64,000 nt of DNA from Azospirillum cavernae. GTDB lineage: Bacteria; Pseudomonadota; Alphaproteobacteria; Azospirillales; Azospirillaceae. Within the stretch, counting starts at the first letter, position 1; each line of letters opens with the position of its first letter. Of the stretch, positions 28,541-37,143 are shown in pieces. The stretch is taken from contig NZ_QYUL01000002.1 in NCBI RefSeq assembly GCF_003590795.1, positions 985,001 through 1,049,000 on the forward strand, in the 5' to 3' direction. Below the pieces are notes generated by a model, which saw nothing but the letters and a program-made list of their open reading frames with translations, made no database searches and was not told the origin of the DNA. The translations under genes and the position numbers were made by a program.

Positions 28541-30550
28541 CACGGCCTCGCAAAGTCGGGAGTGGAGTAATTGACGCGTGTTGGCGCGAAGATGCTGTCC
28601 GGCTGGCCCTGCACCGACGCCGTCGTTCCCGGCGGCACAGCGCCGGAGAAGCGCACGTCAACCTGGATCGGTTGCCCCTGTTGCGGCCCCTGTTGGCCGG
28701 GTTGCCCCGGATTGGCGGTGGCCGCCCGCGCTTGTTCCGCCTGCGCCTTGGCGAGGTCCGACAGCAACACCGAATAATTCGGCACCGGCGTTGGCTTTTC
28801 CCCGAACACGCCGGGCTTGTAGAAGCTGTGGTCGCCGATTTCCGCCGACCGCAGATCGTCCCGGCCCCGACCGAAATCAGTGCCGCGCCGCTCGGAAATG
28901 TCGCGGTTGAGGAAATAGGTGGCGCCGCCGGTCGGGTCGGTCCGCCGCCCGCTGGCGATCCCGTCCAGGATGCCTTGGACCGTCGCCCGTTGCGCGCTGG
29001 ATCCCGATGGCAGGTTCCGCCAGTCGCCGCCCGCCCGCATCACCGGCTCGAACTGACCGCGCTGGTTGACCACGTCGGGGATGGACCCGCCCCACGCCGG
29101 GTGGGCCGATCGGTTCAGGACCGTCCGCACCACACCTTCCAAGCCCACAGCCCCCTGGTTGCCGGCCTCGGCGATGGCGACGCGGGTCAACGCCTCCACC
29201 GCCGTCGGATCGAGGGTGATCGCCTTGGTGTCCGCGCCGACCGTCACGGGCGGGACAGCCGTCGGCAGAGCGGCGGCTGTGGATTGCGGCGCGGCGACGG
29301 CGGGCGCCGACGGCGCGGCGGCGGGAGGCACGGCGGCGTTGGCGGGGGTGACGAACAGGCTCCGCCACCAGGATTTCTCCGGTGGGCTGGCCTGGGGCGC
29401 GGCGATGGCTGGTTTTCCTCCGGCGTGGCTGATTTCAGGCTGAAATGCGGCAGCCAGCTCGGCCAGCCGGAATCTTCCCGCTGCTTCTTTTCTTCGGTCG
29501 TTTTCACGGACGCCGAACCGGAACGGGTCGGCTTTGCTGATCTTGTCCAGCTCGCCACGGACGAAATCACCGATCCCGTTCCAGTGTTCATAGATCAGGG
29601 CCGCTCCCTGGACGATCCCCGCGATCAGGCCCAGCACGGGTGAAACCGCGCCACACCGGCCACCACCCCCAAAGCGACGCCGACCTCGGCCAATCCGCCC
29701 GCCAACGGCTTGTTGGCCGCCGCCCAATCGGCGGTTTTGTCGATGATGCCGCCAAATCGGTCAGCGTAAGACGCCTCAATCGTGGCCCCAACGCCTTGGG
29801 CGGCGGCTTTCAGCCGATTGAGCGACTGTCCCAACTCTTCGGACTTCGCCTGCGTGTCCTGCGACACCTCCGCGTATTTCTGGACGTCGGCCAAATACGC
29901 GTTCCAGCCCGCCCGGCCCCGGCGCAGCATCGGCAGCAGCGGCTCGACCCCGAACATTGAGCGACGCGGGCCTGAGTCTGCGGGTTGCTCTGCCGACTGA
30001 TCGCGTCAGCCAGATCGCCCATCGCCCGCTCGGCGTCCACCGCGCCAGAGCCGTTCGGCTCATGCGGATGTTCAGGACGTTCAGCATCGCGGCGGCTTCC
30101 GGCGCGCGGCCATAGGCGGCGTCCTGCAACGTCGCCCCCAGAGCGCGCAGGCTGCCGGTCATCGCGCCCGCCTCCAACCCGGCCAGCCCCGCCGCGCTGC
30201 CCAACGTCCGCAAGCGACCGGCGGCGATGCCGATCCCCCGGCGGCGTTCGCGGTGGCGACGCCAACCTGCCCCCACTGGTTGACCAGCGCCGCCACGCCC
30301 GCGACGGACCCCACGCCCGCGATGGCCCCACGGACCCGCCCAGCAGGCCAAGCCCACCGGCGGCCTCGCGCGCCATTCCGCCGACGTTGGCGACCCGTGA
30401 CCAGGCGCCCAACCGGTCGCGTCGCCCAACCCGGCGACCGCCGACCGATCCGGCATGGGCGGCGGATTTGGCCGAGCGCCGACCCGACCTTGGCGACGAC
30501 GGCGGACGCCTGTCCTTCGCCGTGATGACGATCTGGAATTGGTTGGTCAT
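28540..30550 (-). pseudogene. Tail tape measure protein with SleB-type hydrolase (multiply frameshifted)
   Basis: Read continuously this is one gene from ATG 30550 (MTNQFQIVITAKD) to the stop at 28540. I find eight single-base deletions that break the frame, near 30519, 30452, 30414, 30332, 30240, 30050, 29957 and 29649. Restoring one base at each gives an open frame of about 672 residues. The intact C-terminal third carries a SleB/CwlJ-like hydrolase (AIAEAGNQGAVGLEGVVRTV; YFLNRD), which would cut peptidoglycan during DNA entry. The product sets tail length. Most deletions lie in short homopolymers, so sequencing error is a serious alternative to decay. Confidence 0.82.
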
Positions 30551-30962
30551 CGGGCTTCCGCCTTCATCATCCGCACGGCCTGGTCAAGCCACCAGGACAG
30601 CTCCGTCCAGGTGAGCGACCACGCGTCGCGCGGCCCCCAGCCATACCACCGGTCACCTCGGCTAGGACGTCGCGCCAGTTGTCAGGCCACCGCCCGTAAA
30701 ACCCATCAGGTAACGCACCGCCTTCTCGAAATCGCTGTAGGGAATCCGCTCGACGACAGGTTTCGGAAGGCCGGAGACCAAGGACACCATCACGATGTCG
30801 CTCATTGTGGGGGACGCGTTCGGCCCGATCAGGGCCTTTTGCGCCTTCTCGACCTCGCCCGCCGTCGGCTCGCGCAGCCGGATCTCCGTGTAGATTCCAA
30901 CCCGACCTCAATCGGCTTGCGCAGCTCGATCACGAGTTCGTCCGGCAAATGATCTTGCTCAT
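30547..30962 (-). pseudogene. Tail assembly chaperone with programmed -1 frameshift (also carries indels)
   Basis: Starts ATG AGC AA at 30962, directly after the tube gene. With one A restored near 30954 and one near 30899, frame 0 encodes about 100 residues (HLPDELVIELRKPIEV...) ending at TAG 30662-30664. A GGGTTTT heptamer (30698-30704) in phase G-GGT-TTT lets ribosomes slip -1 into a frame that, with one base restored near 30645, continues YGRWPDNWRDVLAEVTG...WTELSWWLDQAVRMMKAEA and stops at 30547. The long form would be about 139 residues, the usual G/GT arrangement before a tape measure gene. Confidence 0.75.
30698..30704 (-). promoter_or_regulatory. Slippery heptamer GGGTTTT for -1 frameshifting
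   Basis: In the frame-0 codon phase the site reads G GGT TTT, an exact X XXY YYZ heptamer. It sits about 35 bases before the frame-0 stop, and the -1 frame is open (apart from one suspected indel) to the tape-measure start. Confidence 0.65.
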
Positions 30963-30965
30963 GGT

Positions 30966-31329
30966 TTACGCCTCCTCGACCAAAGCGGATTCGAACTTCA
31001 CGTCGAAGGTCGAATCCGCGCCCTTGACCTCTGGCTGTCACCGTCCAGGCGTTGCGCGCCGTGACGATCTTGCCGTTGGCCAGCTCGATCATGACGGTGA
31101 CGTTCGTCATGGCGTTGAAGGCCGCGACGGACAGGCTGCCCGCGTCGCGCAGGGTGGCGGAAATGAAACCGGGGATCGGCGTCTCCTTGTAGCCATGGAC
31201 GCCGTCCATGCCGCTGATGGTCTCGCGTTTGACCTGCGCCGGGAGTACTGAAATCCCGGCCAGCATGCAGCTGACGCCATCGACGGTGAAATAGGCGACT
31301 CCCGCGAGTCGGCGGCTGGTGTCGGCCAT
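30966..31329 (-). CDS. Tail tube protein (Mu gpM-like), one-base insertion near the C terminus
   Basis: About 120 residues. The product (MADTSRRLAGVAYFTVDGV at the start; SGMDGVHGYKETPIPGFISA) is typical of contractile tail tubes. One extra T at about 31032 shifts the frame after NAWTVTA; removing it gives a natural end, EVKGADSTFDVKFESALVEE, with TAA at 30966-30968. Without correction the frame runs into the chaperone gene. It lies 12 bp after the sheath stop. Confidence 0.83.
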
Positions 31330-31341
31330 GGGCGAACCTCC

Positions 31342-32820
31342 TTATTGCAGGCGGAATTGGGCCAGCAGCGCGAAGATGCGCAGCTGGTTGATGAGGGCGC
31401 CGGGCCACAGCACGTCGACGCGGTTCGGGTTGGTTTTGTTCTTTTCGACGATGATCTCGGCCTTGAAGACGTCGCCGTTCTGGACGTAGCCCTCGGCCTC
31501 CAGCTCGCGGTACGCCGCGATCAGGTCCGCCTTGATGATGTTCGGCGTCACCACGTTGGCGCCGGGGCCAAAGCGCGTGCCGTTGGCCGCCAGCTTGACC
31601 CGCGCGTATTTGCTGGTGATGACGCTCTTCATCCGGCGCAGGATGAAGGCCAGCAGGAACAGCGTCTCCACCTCCAGATAGCTGTCGTCGGCGGCCCCGA
31701 AGCCGTTTTTCTGATAGGTCGTGATGACGTTTTCGAGACGACAGGTCCCATCGTCGGCGGTGACGAAGGTGCTGACGCCGTCCCACAGCAGCACGTTCCG
31801 CTCGGCGATGGCGAAGCGGCTGGCGATGGGCGGGGCCAGCATGCTGGACAGCGCCAGCGTCTGGAGCGGCGTGCCGGGGTCGGCGCGCAGGCTGACGGCG
31901 GCGGTCCCAGCGAAGTCCGCCGCCACAATCCAGGCCGGGGTCGGGCTGTCGTAAAAGCCAAGCACCGAGACGTGCTGGTCGTTGCGCGTCGTGCCGAAGC
32001 TGGTCAAGGCCCCCAGCGTCCCGCGCTTGGCCGCGAAGGCGTGCCCGTAGATTTGCTGGGACCAGCTCCAGCGGCCCGACACGTCGTTCAGCAGCGCCTT
32101 GACCGCGTCCAGGCTGGCCGCGTCGGTGTAGGGAAAGACGATGAAGTCGAAGGCCATGTCGCTCAGGCCCGCGAAGGCGGCGGACAGGTCCGGCGGGGTC
32201 GCGCCCGACGCCATGGGGGTTACGGCGACGCTGAGACCGACGGGCGAGGCCTCGCCGCCCGCCGCCCCTCGGTAATTGAGGCGGAGGTCAATCTCGTTGC
32301 CCGCCGGTCCCTTGTTTTTGGCCGTCAGCGTGACGACCCCGGCGTCAGCGGACGCCGTCACCGGCAGGTCGATCATCGCGTTGACCGTCGCCGCCAGGGC
32401 CGTCGCCGCCGTCGCGCCGGATTGGCCGCTGGCGACCGCCTGGGACACCAGCGCGCCGCCGACGTAGAGCGACAGCACCCCCGTCGCCGTCGCGCCGCCC
32501 GTGAGGGTGACGCCGCCGCTGGCCGCCACGCCCGCCTCGGAGTCGGCCAGCGGCAGGAACCAAACCTCGCCGAAATTGTCCGCTTTGCGGTAGGCGGCGG
32601 TCATCAGCGCCAGCATCGAACCAGGGCCGCCCTTGACCACCGCGTCGGTGGCGCCCTGGCAGATCGACGCCTGATTGGGCGTGGCGGTTCCGGCGGCGGT
32701 GATCTGGCCGACGATGAGGGTTCGCATGGTCTGCGCGGCGCTGTTGGCCTTGGAGTTGTCCACCTCGGCGTAAAACAACGGCACACGAAGATTTTGAGGG
32801 ACGTTCTTGAACGGGATCAC
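31342..32820 (-). CDS. Contractile tail sheath protein (Mu gpL-like)
   Basis: 492 residues, intact. The start is GTG 32820 with GAGGAGG six bases upstream, overlapping the DUF2635 stop as GTGA. Family features include VIPFKNVPQNLRVPLFYAEV at the N terminus, a middle domain with FDFIVFPYTDAASLDAV, and the C-terminal handshake region ending in LRIFALLAQFRLQ. Contraction of the sheath drives the tube through the envelope, so it defines this as a myovirus-type prophage. Confidence 0.92.
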   Translation of the reverse strand: MIPFKNVPQNLRVPLFYAEVDNSKANSAAQTMRTLIVGQITAAGTATPNQASICQGATDAVVKGGPGSMLALMTAAYRKADNFGEVWFLPLADSEAGVAASGGVTLTGGATATGVLSLYVGGALVSQAVASGQSGATAATALAATVNAMIDLPVTASADAGVVTLTAKNKGPAGNEIDLRLNYRGAAGGEASPVGLSVAVTPMASGATPPDLSAAFAGLSDMAFDFIVFPYTDAASLDAVKALLNDVSGRWSWSQQIYGHAFAAKRGTLGALTSFGTTRNDQHVSVLGFYDSPTPAWIVAADFAGTAAVSLRADPGTPLQTLALSSMLAPPIASRFAIAERNVLLWDGVSTFVTADDGTCRLENVITTYQKNGFGAADDSYLEVETLFLLAFILRRMKSVITSKYARVKLAANGTRFGPGANVVTPNIIKADLIAAYRELEAEGYVQNGDVFKAEIIVEKNKTNPNRVDVLWPGALINQLRIFALLAQFRLQ

Positions 32821-32987
32821 GGCTTGTCCTCCTCGCGGGCCACAGGAACGACCAGCGTCACGTCGCCAAAGACGTGCAACAGCCGGTTCCAATAGGGGGT
32901 GTCGGGAACCTCTCGCCCGTCTTCGGGCAAAAAATCCTTCAAATCCGGGTCGCGCACGGCGACGCCCGGAGCGGGTTTCACGCGCAT
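32817..32987 (-). CDS. DUF2635 small protein (Mu gp38-like)
   Basis: 56 residues. The DUF2635 pattern (VKPAPGVAVRDPD, PYWNRLLHVFGDV) is clear. AAGGAG precedes the ATG at 32987. It is characteristically found next to the sheath gene; its role is unknown. Confidence 0.88.
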   Translation of the reverse strand: MRVKPAPGVAVRDPDLKDFLPEDGREVPDTPYWNRLLHVFGDVTLVVPVAREEDKP

Positions 32988-32998
32988 GGCGCGGCTCC

Positions 32999-33603
32999 TT
33001 AAAAGGTGATGGAGAGCGCGGCCTCATCCCGCCCGTCCGGGCCGGACGTCCGGGGGGCGGGACGCGCCGCCTCGGGGAAGGGCGCGTCGGGATAGACGCC
33101 CGTGGAGTCGAAGGGGTCGAGCAGGTCGGCGTGGACGTCGAGGCCGTCGAGCTGGTCGGTGATGACCGGCTCGAAATCCTCGGGGTAGCGGAAGGCGAAC
33201 TGCATGCGCAGCTCGCCGACATGCTTTTTGCCTTCCGCCGAAATCGCGGTTTCGGTCCGCACGCCCACCACCTGCTCGACGCTGGCGACGATGCTCCAGT
33301 CGGTCAGCGCCGCCACCTTGATCTGGCGGCGCAAGTGGACAGGTCCGCCTTGACCGCCTCCGACGTCTCCCGCTCAACCTTGGCCTCGACCAACAGGATG
33401 GCCGTCGTCAGGAAGGCGGGAAAGCCTGCGTTGCCACGGCTTTCGCTGTCCTCACGCTGATCGTCGACCATGATCGCGGGCAGCTCGCTGCTGGCGAGCG
33501 GCGTGTCGCGGGGGGCGAAGACGTTGGCCCCGGCGAGCGTGTTCGCCGCCTTGAGCGCGGCGATCACCAGTTCGCGGAGCTGTTCAGAAAAGAGCACGGT
33601 CAT
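32999..33603 (-). pseudogene. Tail terminator/completion protein candidate (one frameshift)
   Basis: The gene starts at ATG 33603 (MTVLFSEQLRELVIAALKAA), overlapping the upstream stop. A missing base in a short A/T run at about 33333 switches frame; with one base restored, the second part (LRRQIKVAALTDWSIVASVE) continues to TAA 32999 for about 201 residues. Position between head-tail joining and sheath genes and length suggest a tail-completion role (lambda U/Z or Mu gp36/37 position). Domain identity is uncertain. Confidence 0.68.
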
Positions 33604-33926
33604 CCCGACACCCAATTCAAAAAGAGCTTCGCCCAGCCATGGCCATCCGGCTCCACCACCGAGACGACATAAACGGTCCCGCTGGCCAGAATGGTCAGTT
33701 GGTCCTTGATGTCCGGCGGCGTCGGGAATTGAGACAGCTGGACTCCCAAAACCGGGCTGGCCGAGGCGACCGGCTGGTCGGCCAGTTCCTGCACCTCGGC
33801 GTACGCTTCATCGAAGACGCCGGTGATGGTGAAGGGCGCGCCGCCAGCGAAGGGCGCGTACAGCGCCGCCTGGCCAAAGGCGTCGGCCACCGGCCCGTGA
33901 ACCAAGCCATCCCAATCCACCGCCAT
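33600..33926 (-). CDS. Head-tail joining protein candidate (lambda FII position)
   Basis: 108 residues, predicted all-beta (PFTITGVFDEAYAEVQ; GTVYVVSVVEPDGHGW). The size and the place right after the capsid block match lambda gpFII, which forms the head-tail interface. Start at ATG 33926; ATGA overlap with the next gene. Family assignment rests mainly on position. Confidence 0.7.
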   Translation of the reverse strand: MAVDWDGLVHGPVADAFGQAALYAPFAGGAPFTITGVFDEAYAEVQELADQPVASASPVLGVQLSQFPTPPDIKDQLTILASGTVYVVSVVEPDGHGWAKLFLNWVSG

Positions 33927-33929
33927 GGA

Positions 33930-34160
33930 TCAAGCCTCCGCCGGATCGTTGGTCGCGACCGCGACCGGCTCCGGCAGGGCAAAGCCAAGCTCGCGCAAGC
34001 GCTTGGCCTCGGCAGGCTCGACGTCCAGAGTCTCGCCGGGGCCATGGGCGATCAAGGTCGGTTCCCCGTCTTCGCCCTTGCCCGCCCGATGGACGGCGCG
34101 GCGCGGCGCCACGGTGATCGCGACCAGCCCCGTGGTGGCCGGGTTCTGTTTCTCAGCCAT
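33930..34160 (-). CDS. Small phage head protein (76 aa, FI-like position)
   Basis: A short basic product with an N-terminal VAITVAPRRAVHRAG segment and a central helix pair (AEAKRLRELGFA). It follows the capsid gene with one base between stop and start. The position suggests packaging or head completion, but no domain is recognised. Confidence 0.68.
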   Translation of the reverse strand: MAEKQNPATTGLVAITVAPRRAVHRAGKGEDGEPTLIAHGPGETLDVEPAEAKRLRELGFALPEPVAVATNDPAEA

Positions 34161-34161
34161 G

Positions 34162-35199
34162 TCAATTCACCTGCACGAACATCGCGCCGTTGGCGCGGGA
34201 GGGGATGATGACGGGGGCCGACTGCATCAGGATCAGCCGTTGGGCCGGATCCTTTTCGACCCAGGACTTCGGGGCGTAGGCCAGCGGGCCATAGCCATGA
34301 TCCGGGTCCAGGATCATGCCGAACGCGCGGGTACCCTGAAGGTCGGGGCCAGCCAGGACCACGCCGCCGTCGGGGATCATCGGCTTCTCGACATTGTCGT
34401 CCGGGTCGATGAACCAGTCGTTGTAGAGCCACAGCCGGTACTGGCCCCAGACGCCCTTGGACACCGCGCCGCGCTGCACCTGCGTGCCAAGCTGGATGCT
34501 GTTGCCGCCGCCCTGGCCGGGATACCAGTTGGCCGTCTTCAGAACCGGGTCTTTGATGAAGGCTTGCCAGCTTTTGGTGGTGAACACGACGTCCGTCACC
34601 ACCGCACCCGACTTCTTCAGGACCAGCGTGGCCCAATTGTCGAGGTCGGTGGTCGGCGACGCCGTTTCGTTCTTGATGGCGTCGGCGGTCCAGCGGGCGC
34701 TGCCCGACAGGGCCACGGTCAGGGCCGGATCGCGCTGGAAGTCGATCACCGTGGTCGGGAAGCCGTCGCCCTTGATGGTGACGGCGCCGGTGCACAGCGC
34801 CGACGCCGCCATCCATTCCAGGCGACGGTTCAGCATGTCGATCTGGTCGGCCATCTCCAGTTGGAGGTTGGCCATCTCGCGCTCGGCCCCGCTCAACTCG
34901 CCGCCGATCCGCTCGCCAATCTGGCGCCGCACCGGCTTGCGCAGATCGGGCGCGCGCTTGTCCTTGATGTAGGCGGGCTTGAACTCGTTGGTCTGCATCC
35001 GGCGGCTCTCAACGAGCTTGCCAGCGACCAGCGGCGAGACGAAGGGCGCCATGCGGCGCAGGCCGACGTCGACGTCGATGGCCACCGTTTCCTTGTCGCT
35101 GGTGACGATGTTCGGGAAGAAGCTGTCCAGCAGCCAGTTCTGCGCCGTTTTCAGGTTCGGAACCACGCCGACCAGGACGGCGGTGCTGTAAATGTCCAT
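34162..35199 (-). CDS. Major capsid protein, gpE (lambda) family
   Basis: 345 residues; family motifs include MDIYSTAVLVGVVPNLK at the start, FKPAYIKDKRAPD near 75-90 and DPDHGYGPLAYAPKSW towards the end. GGAGG precedes the ATG at 35199. Forms the icosahedral head shell with the gpD-type decoration protein encoded just upstream. Length is normal. Confidence 0.93.
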   Translation of the reverse strand: MDIYSTAVLVGVVPNLKTAQNWLLDSFFPNIVTSDKETVAIDVDVGLRRMAPFVSPLVAGKLVESRRMQTNEFKPAYIKDKRAPDLRKPVRRQIGERIGGELSGAEREMANLQLEMADQIDMLNRRLEWMAASALCTGAVTIKGDGFPTTVIDFQRDPALTVALSGSARWTADAIKNETASPTTDLDNWATLVLKKSGAVVTDVVFTTKSWQAFIKDPVLKTANWYPGQGGGNSIQLGTQVQRGAVSKGVWGQYRLWLYNDWFIDPDDNVEKPMIPDGGVVLAGPDLQGTRAFGMILDPDHGYGPLAYAPKSWVEKDPAQRLILMQSAPVIIPSRANGAMFVQVN

Positions 35200-35213
35200 G
35201 GGAATGCCTCCGG

Positions 35214-35618
35214 TCAGGACGGGTCGACGGCCAGGACGGCCGTCTTGAGGTAAATGCCCGCGTCGCGCAGCGTGTCCTTGACGCCGCTGGCGGTGTGGCC
35301 GGCGCCCAACACCAGACGACCGGCGTTGAATTCACCGGCGAGGTAGACGCCGACGAGCTTGTCGCCGCCGCTGGCGTCGACCGCGTCGGCCAGGATGACG
35401 GACGGCGTCTGGCTGCCGTCGTTGGCGGCGGCGGCGCTGAGGGTGTATTTGCCCGACGCGGCGATCTTGCCGAGCACCGCGCCACGGGCCAGAACCTGGC
35501 CGCTGACCAGGGTGACGGTGTCGGTCACGAGTTGCTGGCGACCCGCGATCAACTGGTCCGGCACAAACTCGTTCGAGGCCATGCCCGGCGCGAAGGGCGA
35601 GCTGGAGAAAGTGTTCAT
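35214..35618 (-). CDS. Head decoration protein, gpD family
   Basis: 134 residues with the gpD fold features: LARGAVLGKI in the N-terminal third, then ILADAVDASGGDK and GVYLAGEFNAGRL. It trims the expanded capsid and stabilises it. Preceded by GGAG and placed between scaffold-like and capsid genes, in lambda order. Confidence 0.92.
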   Translation of the reverse strand: MNTFSSSPFAPGMASNEFVPDQLIAGRQQLVTDTVTLVSGQVLARGAVLGKIAASGKYTLSAAAANDGSQTPSVILADAVDASGGDKLVGVYLAGEFNAGRLVLGAGHTASGVKDTLRDAGIYLKTAVLAVDPS

Positions 35619-35628
35619 GGGCGGCTCC

Positions 35629-36228
35629 TCACTTCTTGGCCGCGCCGCTGGTGGCGCGGTTGTAGGCGTTGGTCATGCGCGCGACCGTTTCGGCGACGCT
35701 GCCCTTCTCCGGGCCGCCGCCGTCGGGGCCGACGGCTGGGCTTTCGACATGGGCCATGCGCTCGCCCAGACCGCGCTTGCCCTGTCCGACAGAGGCTGAC
35801 GTCTCAGCCAGGAGGCCGACGGCTTCGGTGGCGGTGAGGTTGGTCGAGAAAGCGAGACGGGCCGCGACGTGAGCCTGACCGGCGGCGTGCGGGCTGCCGA
35901 AAATAAGGGCGCAGCGTTTGCGCTCGTCGGACCGGCCTGCGGAGTAGGTTTTTCCCGACTTCTTCGCCTTCTTGGACTCGCTCTCGTCGTCCTCCGCCTT
36001 CTCCTTCTCGTCGTCGGGATCGGCGTCGTCGGGGTCCTTGCCCTCGTCCTCGGCCTTTTCCTTCTCGTCGTCAGGATCGACGGCGTCGGGATCCTCGTCC
36101 TCATCCTCGGCGCGTTTGCCCTTCGTTTCGTCGTCCTTACGCTCGTCGCTTTCGGCCTTGGTTGCGCGCCGACCGAGGCCCGCCAGATGCGCGAATTGAG
36201 CCGCCGCGCCCATAAACGGGTGCCGCAT
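35629..36228 (-). CDS. Separate scaffold-like protein with acidic repeats
   Basis: 199 residues. Residues 25-95 are extremely acidic and contain a 19-residue repeat (PDDEKEKAED core). The C-terminal half (SDERKRCALIFGSPHAAGQA, RLAFSTNLTATEAVGLL) matches the segment normally fused to the C terminus of phage S49 proteases and presumed to act as scaffold. Here it has its own ribosome binding site (AAGGAG) and start. It probably guides capsid assembly and is then cut by the protease encoded upstream. Confidence 0.75.
   Translation of the reverse strand: MRHPFMGAAAQFAHLAGLGRRATKAESDERKDDETKGKRAEDEDEDPDAVDPDDEKEKAEDEGKDPDDADPDDEKEKAEDDESESKKAKKSGKTYSAGRSDERKRCALIFGSPHAAGQAHVAARLAFSTNLTATEAVGLLAETSASVGQGKRGLGERMAHVESPAVGPDGGGPEKGSVAETVARMTNAYNRATSGAAKK
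36000..36116 (-). repeat. 57-bp tandem repeat encoding an acidic 19-residue unit
   Basis: Two diverged copies with a 57-bp period begin near 36003 and 36060 (both open CCTTCTCGTCGTC on the plus strand). The period is a multiple of three, so copy number can change without breaking the scaffold-like reading frame. Confidence 0.7.
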
Positions 36229-36255
36229 GGGTGGTCTCCTTGCTGTGTTGTGAAA

Positions 36256-37143
36256 TCAGCCCAGCTGATCGAGCAGGGCCAGGAAGGCGGCGTCGGGCGC
36301 CATCACCGCGTCCACCAACCCGAGCCGTTCGGCGTCAGCGGCCAGGAACGTCGCCGCCTGCGTGTCCCGGACCTTGGCGGCTGGGAGTCCTCGGTTGCGG
36401 GCGACGGTGTCGACGAACAGCGCGCCCATGGTGTCGATGTCCGCCTGGAAGCGCTCCCGCGCCTCCTTGGACAGCGGAATCTCCGGGTGCCCGTCAGCCT
36501 TGCGGTCGCCGTAGGTCACGAATGTGACCTTGATCCCAGCGCCGGTCAGGGCGGTCGACCAATCGACGTGCATCCAGATCACGCCAATCGAACCAGCGCC
36601 GCCGGTGCGCGGAGCGATCACCCGATCCGCCGCCGACGCGAGCGCGTAGGCCGCTGAATAGGCCCCCTCGGACAGGATGGACCAGATCGGCTTGTCGCCT
36701 CGCGCGCCATGGATGGTGTCGACCAGGTCGAAGCACCCGGCGACCTCGCCGCCGGGGCTGTCGATCAGAAGCACGATGGCGCGGACCTCCGGATCGCGCA
36801 GGGCGCCGAGAAACGCGGTGCGGATGCCGTCGTAGCCGGTCATGCCCGACCAAGGGCGCAGAGCGCCCAACTTGTGGACCAGCGTCCCTTCAATATGAAT
36901 GACCGCCACCCCAGCGACGACGTCATAACCAGCGTCGCGCTCCCGCGACCGGCGGGGGCCGTCGCTGTCGTCGCTGTCAAAAAAGGCCTGCGGCGAGACG
37001 GCGACGGCGTCGCCGTTGACCCGAAAGAGGTGGGAAACGCCAAGGCGGTCGCTCAGCGCGGCCATGATGACCTCGGCCTTTTCAGGCCTGATCGCCAAAG
37101 GCGTGTTGAACAGCCGCTGGGCCAGATGTTGGAAGCGCATCAT
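36256..37143 (-). CDS. S49 (SppA-type) capsid maturation protease
   Basis: 295 residues, ClpP/crotonase fold. The nucleophile is Ser163 (GAYSAAYALAS) and the probable general base Lys215 (YGDRKADG), 52 residues later as in Bacillus SppA; IDSPGGEV forms the oxyanion region. It cleaves scaffold and possibly portal or capsid during head maturation. The ATG at 37143 overlaps the portal stop (ATGA). It lacks the usual C-terminal scaffold extension, which is encoded by the next gene. Confidence 0.92.
   Translation of the reverse strand: MMRFQHLAQRLFNTPLAIRPEKAEVIMAALSDRLGVSHLFRVNGDAVAVSPQAFFDSDDSDGPRRSRERDAGYDVVAGVAVIHIEGTLVHKLGALRPWSGMTGYDGIRTAFLGALRDPEVRAIVLLIDSPGGEVAGCFDLVDTIHGARGDKPIWSILSEGAYSAAYALASAADRVIAPRTGGAGSIGVIWMHVDWSTALTGAGIKVTFVTYGDRKADGHPEIPLSKEARERFQADIDTMGALFVDTVARNRGLPAAKVRDTQAATFLAADAERLGLVDAVMAPDAAFLALLDQLG

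Noticed and set aside
31342..33222. A 626-residue version of the sheath protein
   Set aside because: The first 134 codons are non-coding shadow of DUF2635 and the tail-completion gene; GTG 32820 has a strong ribosome binding site.
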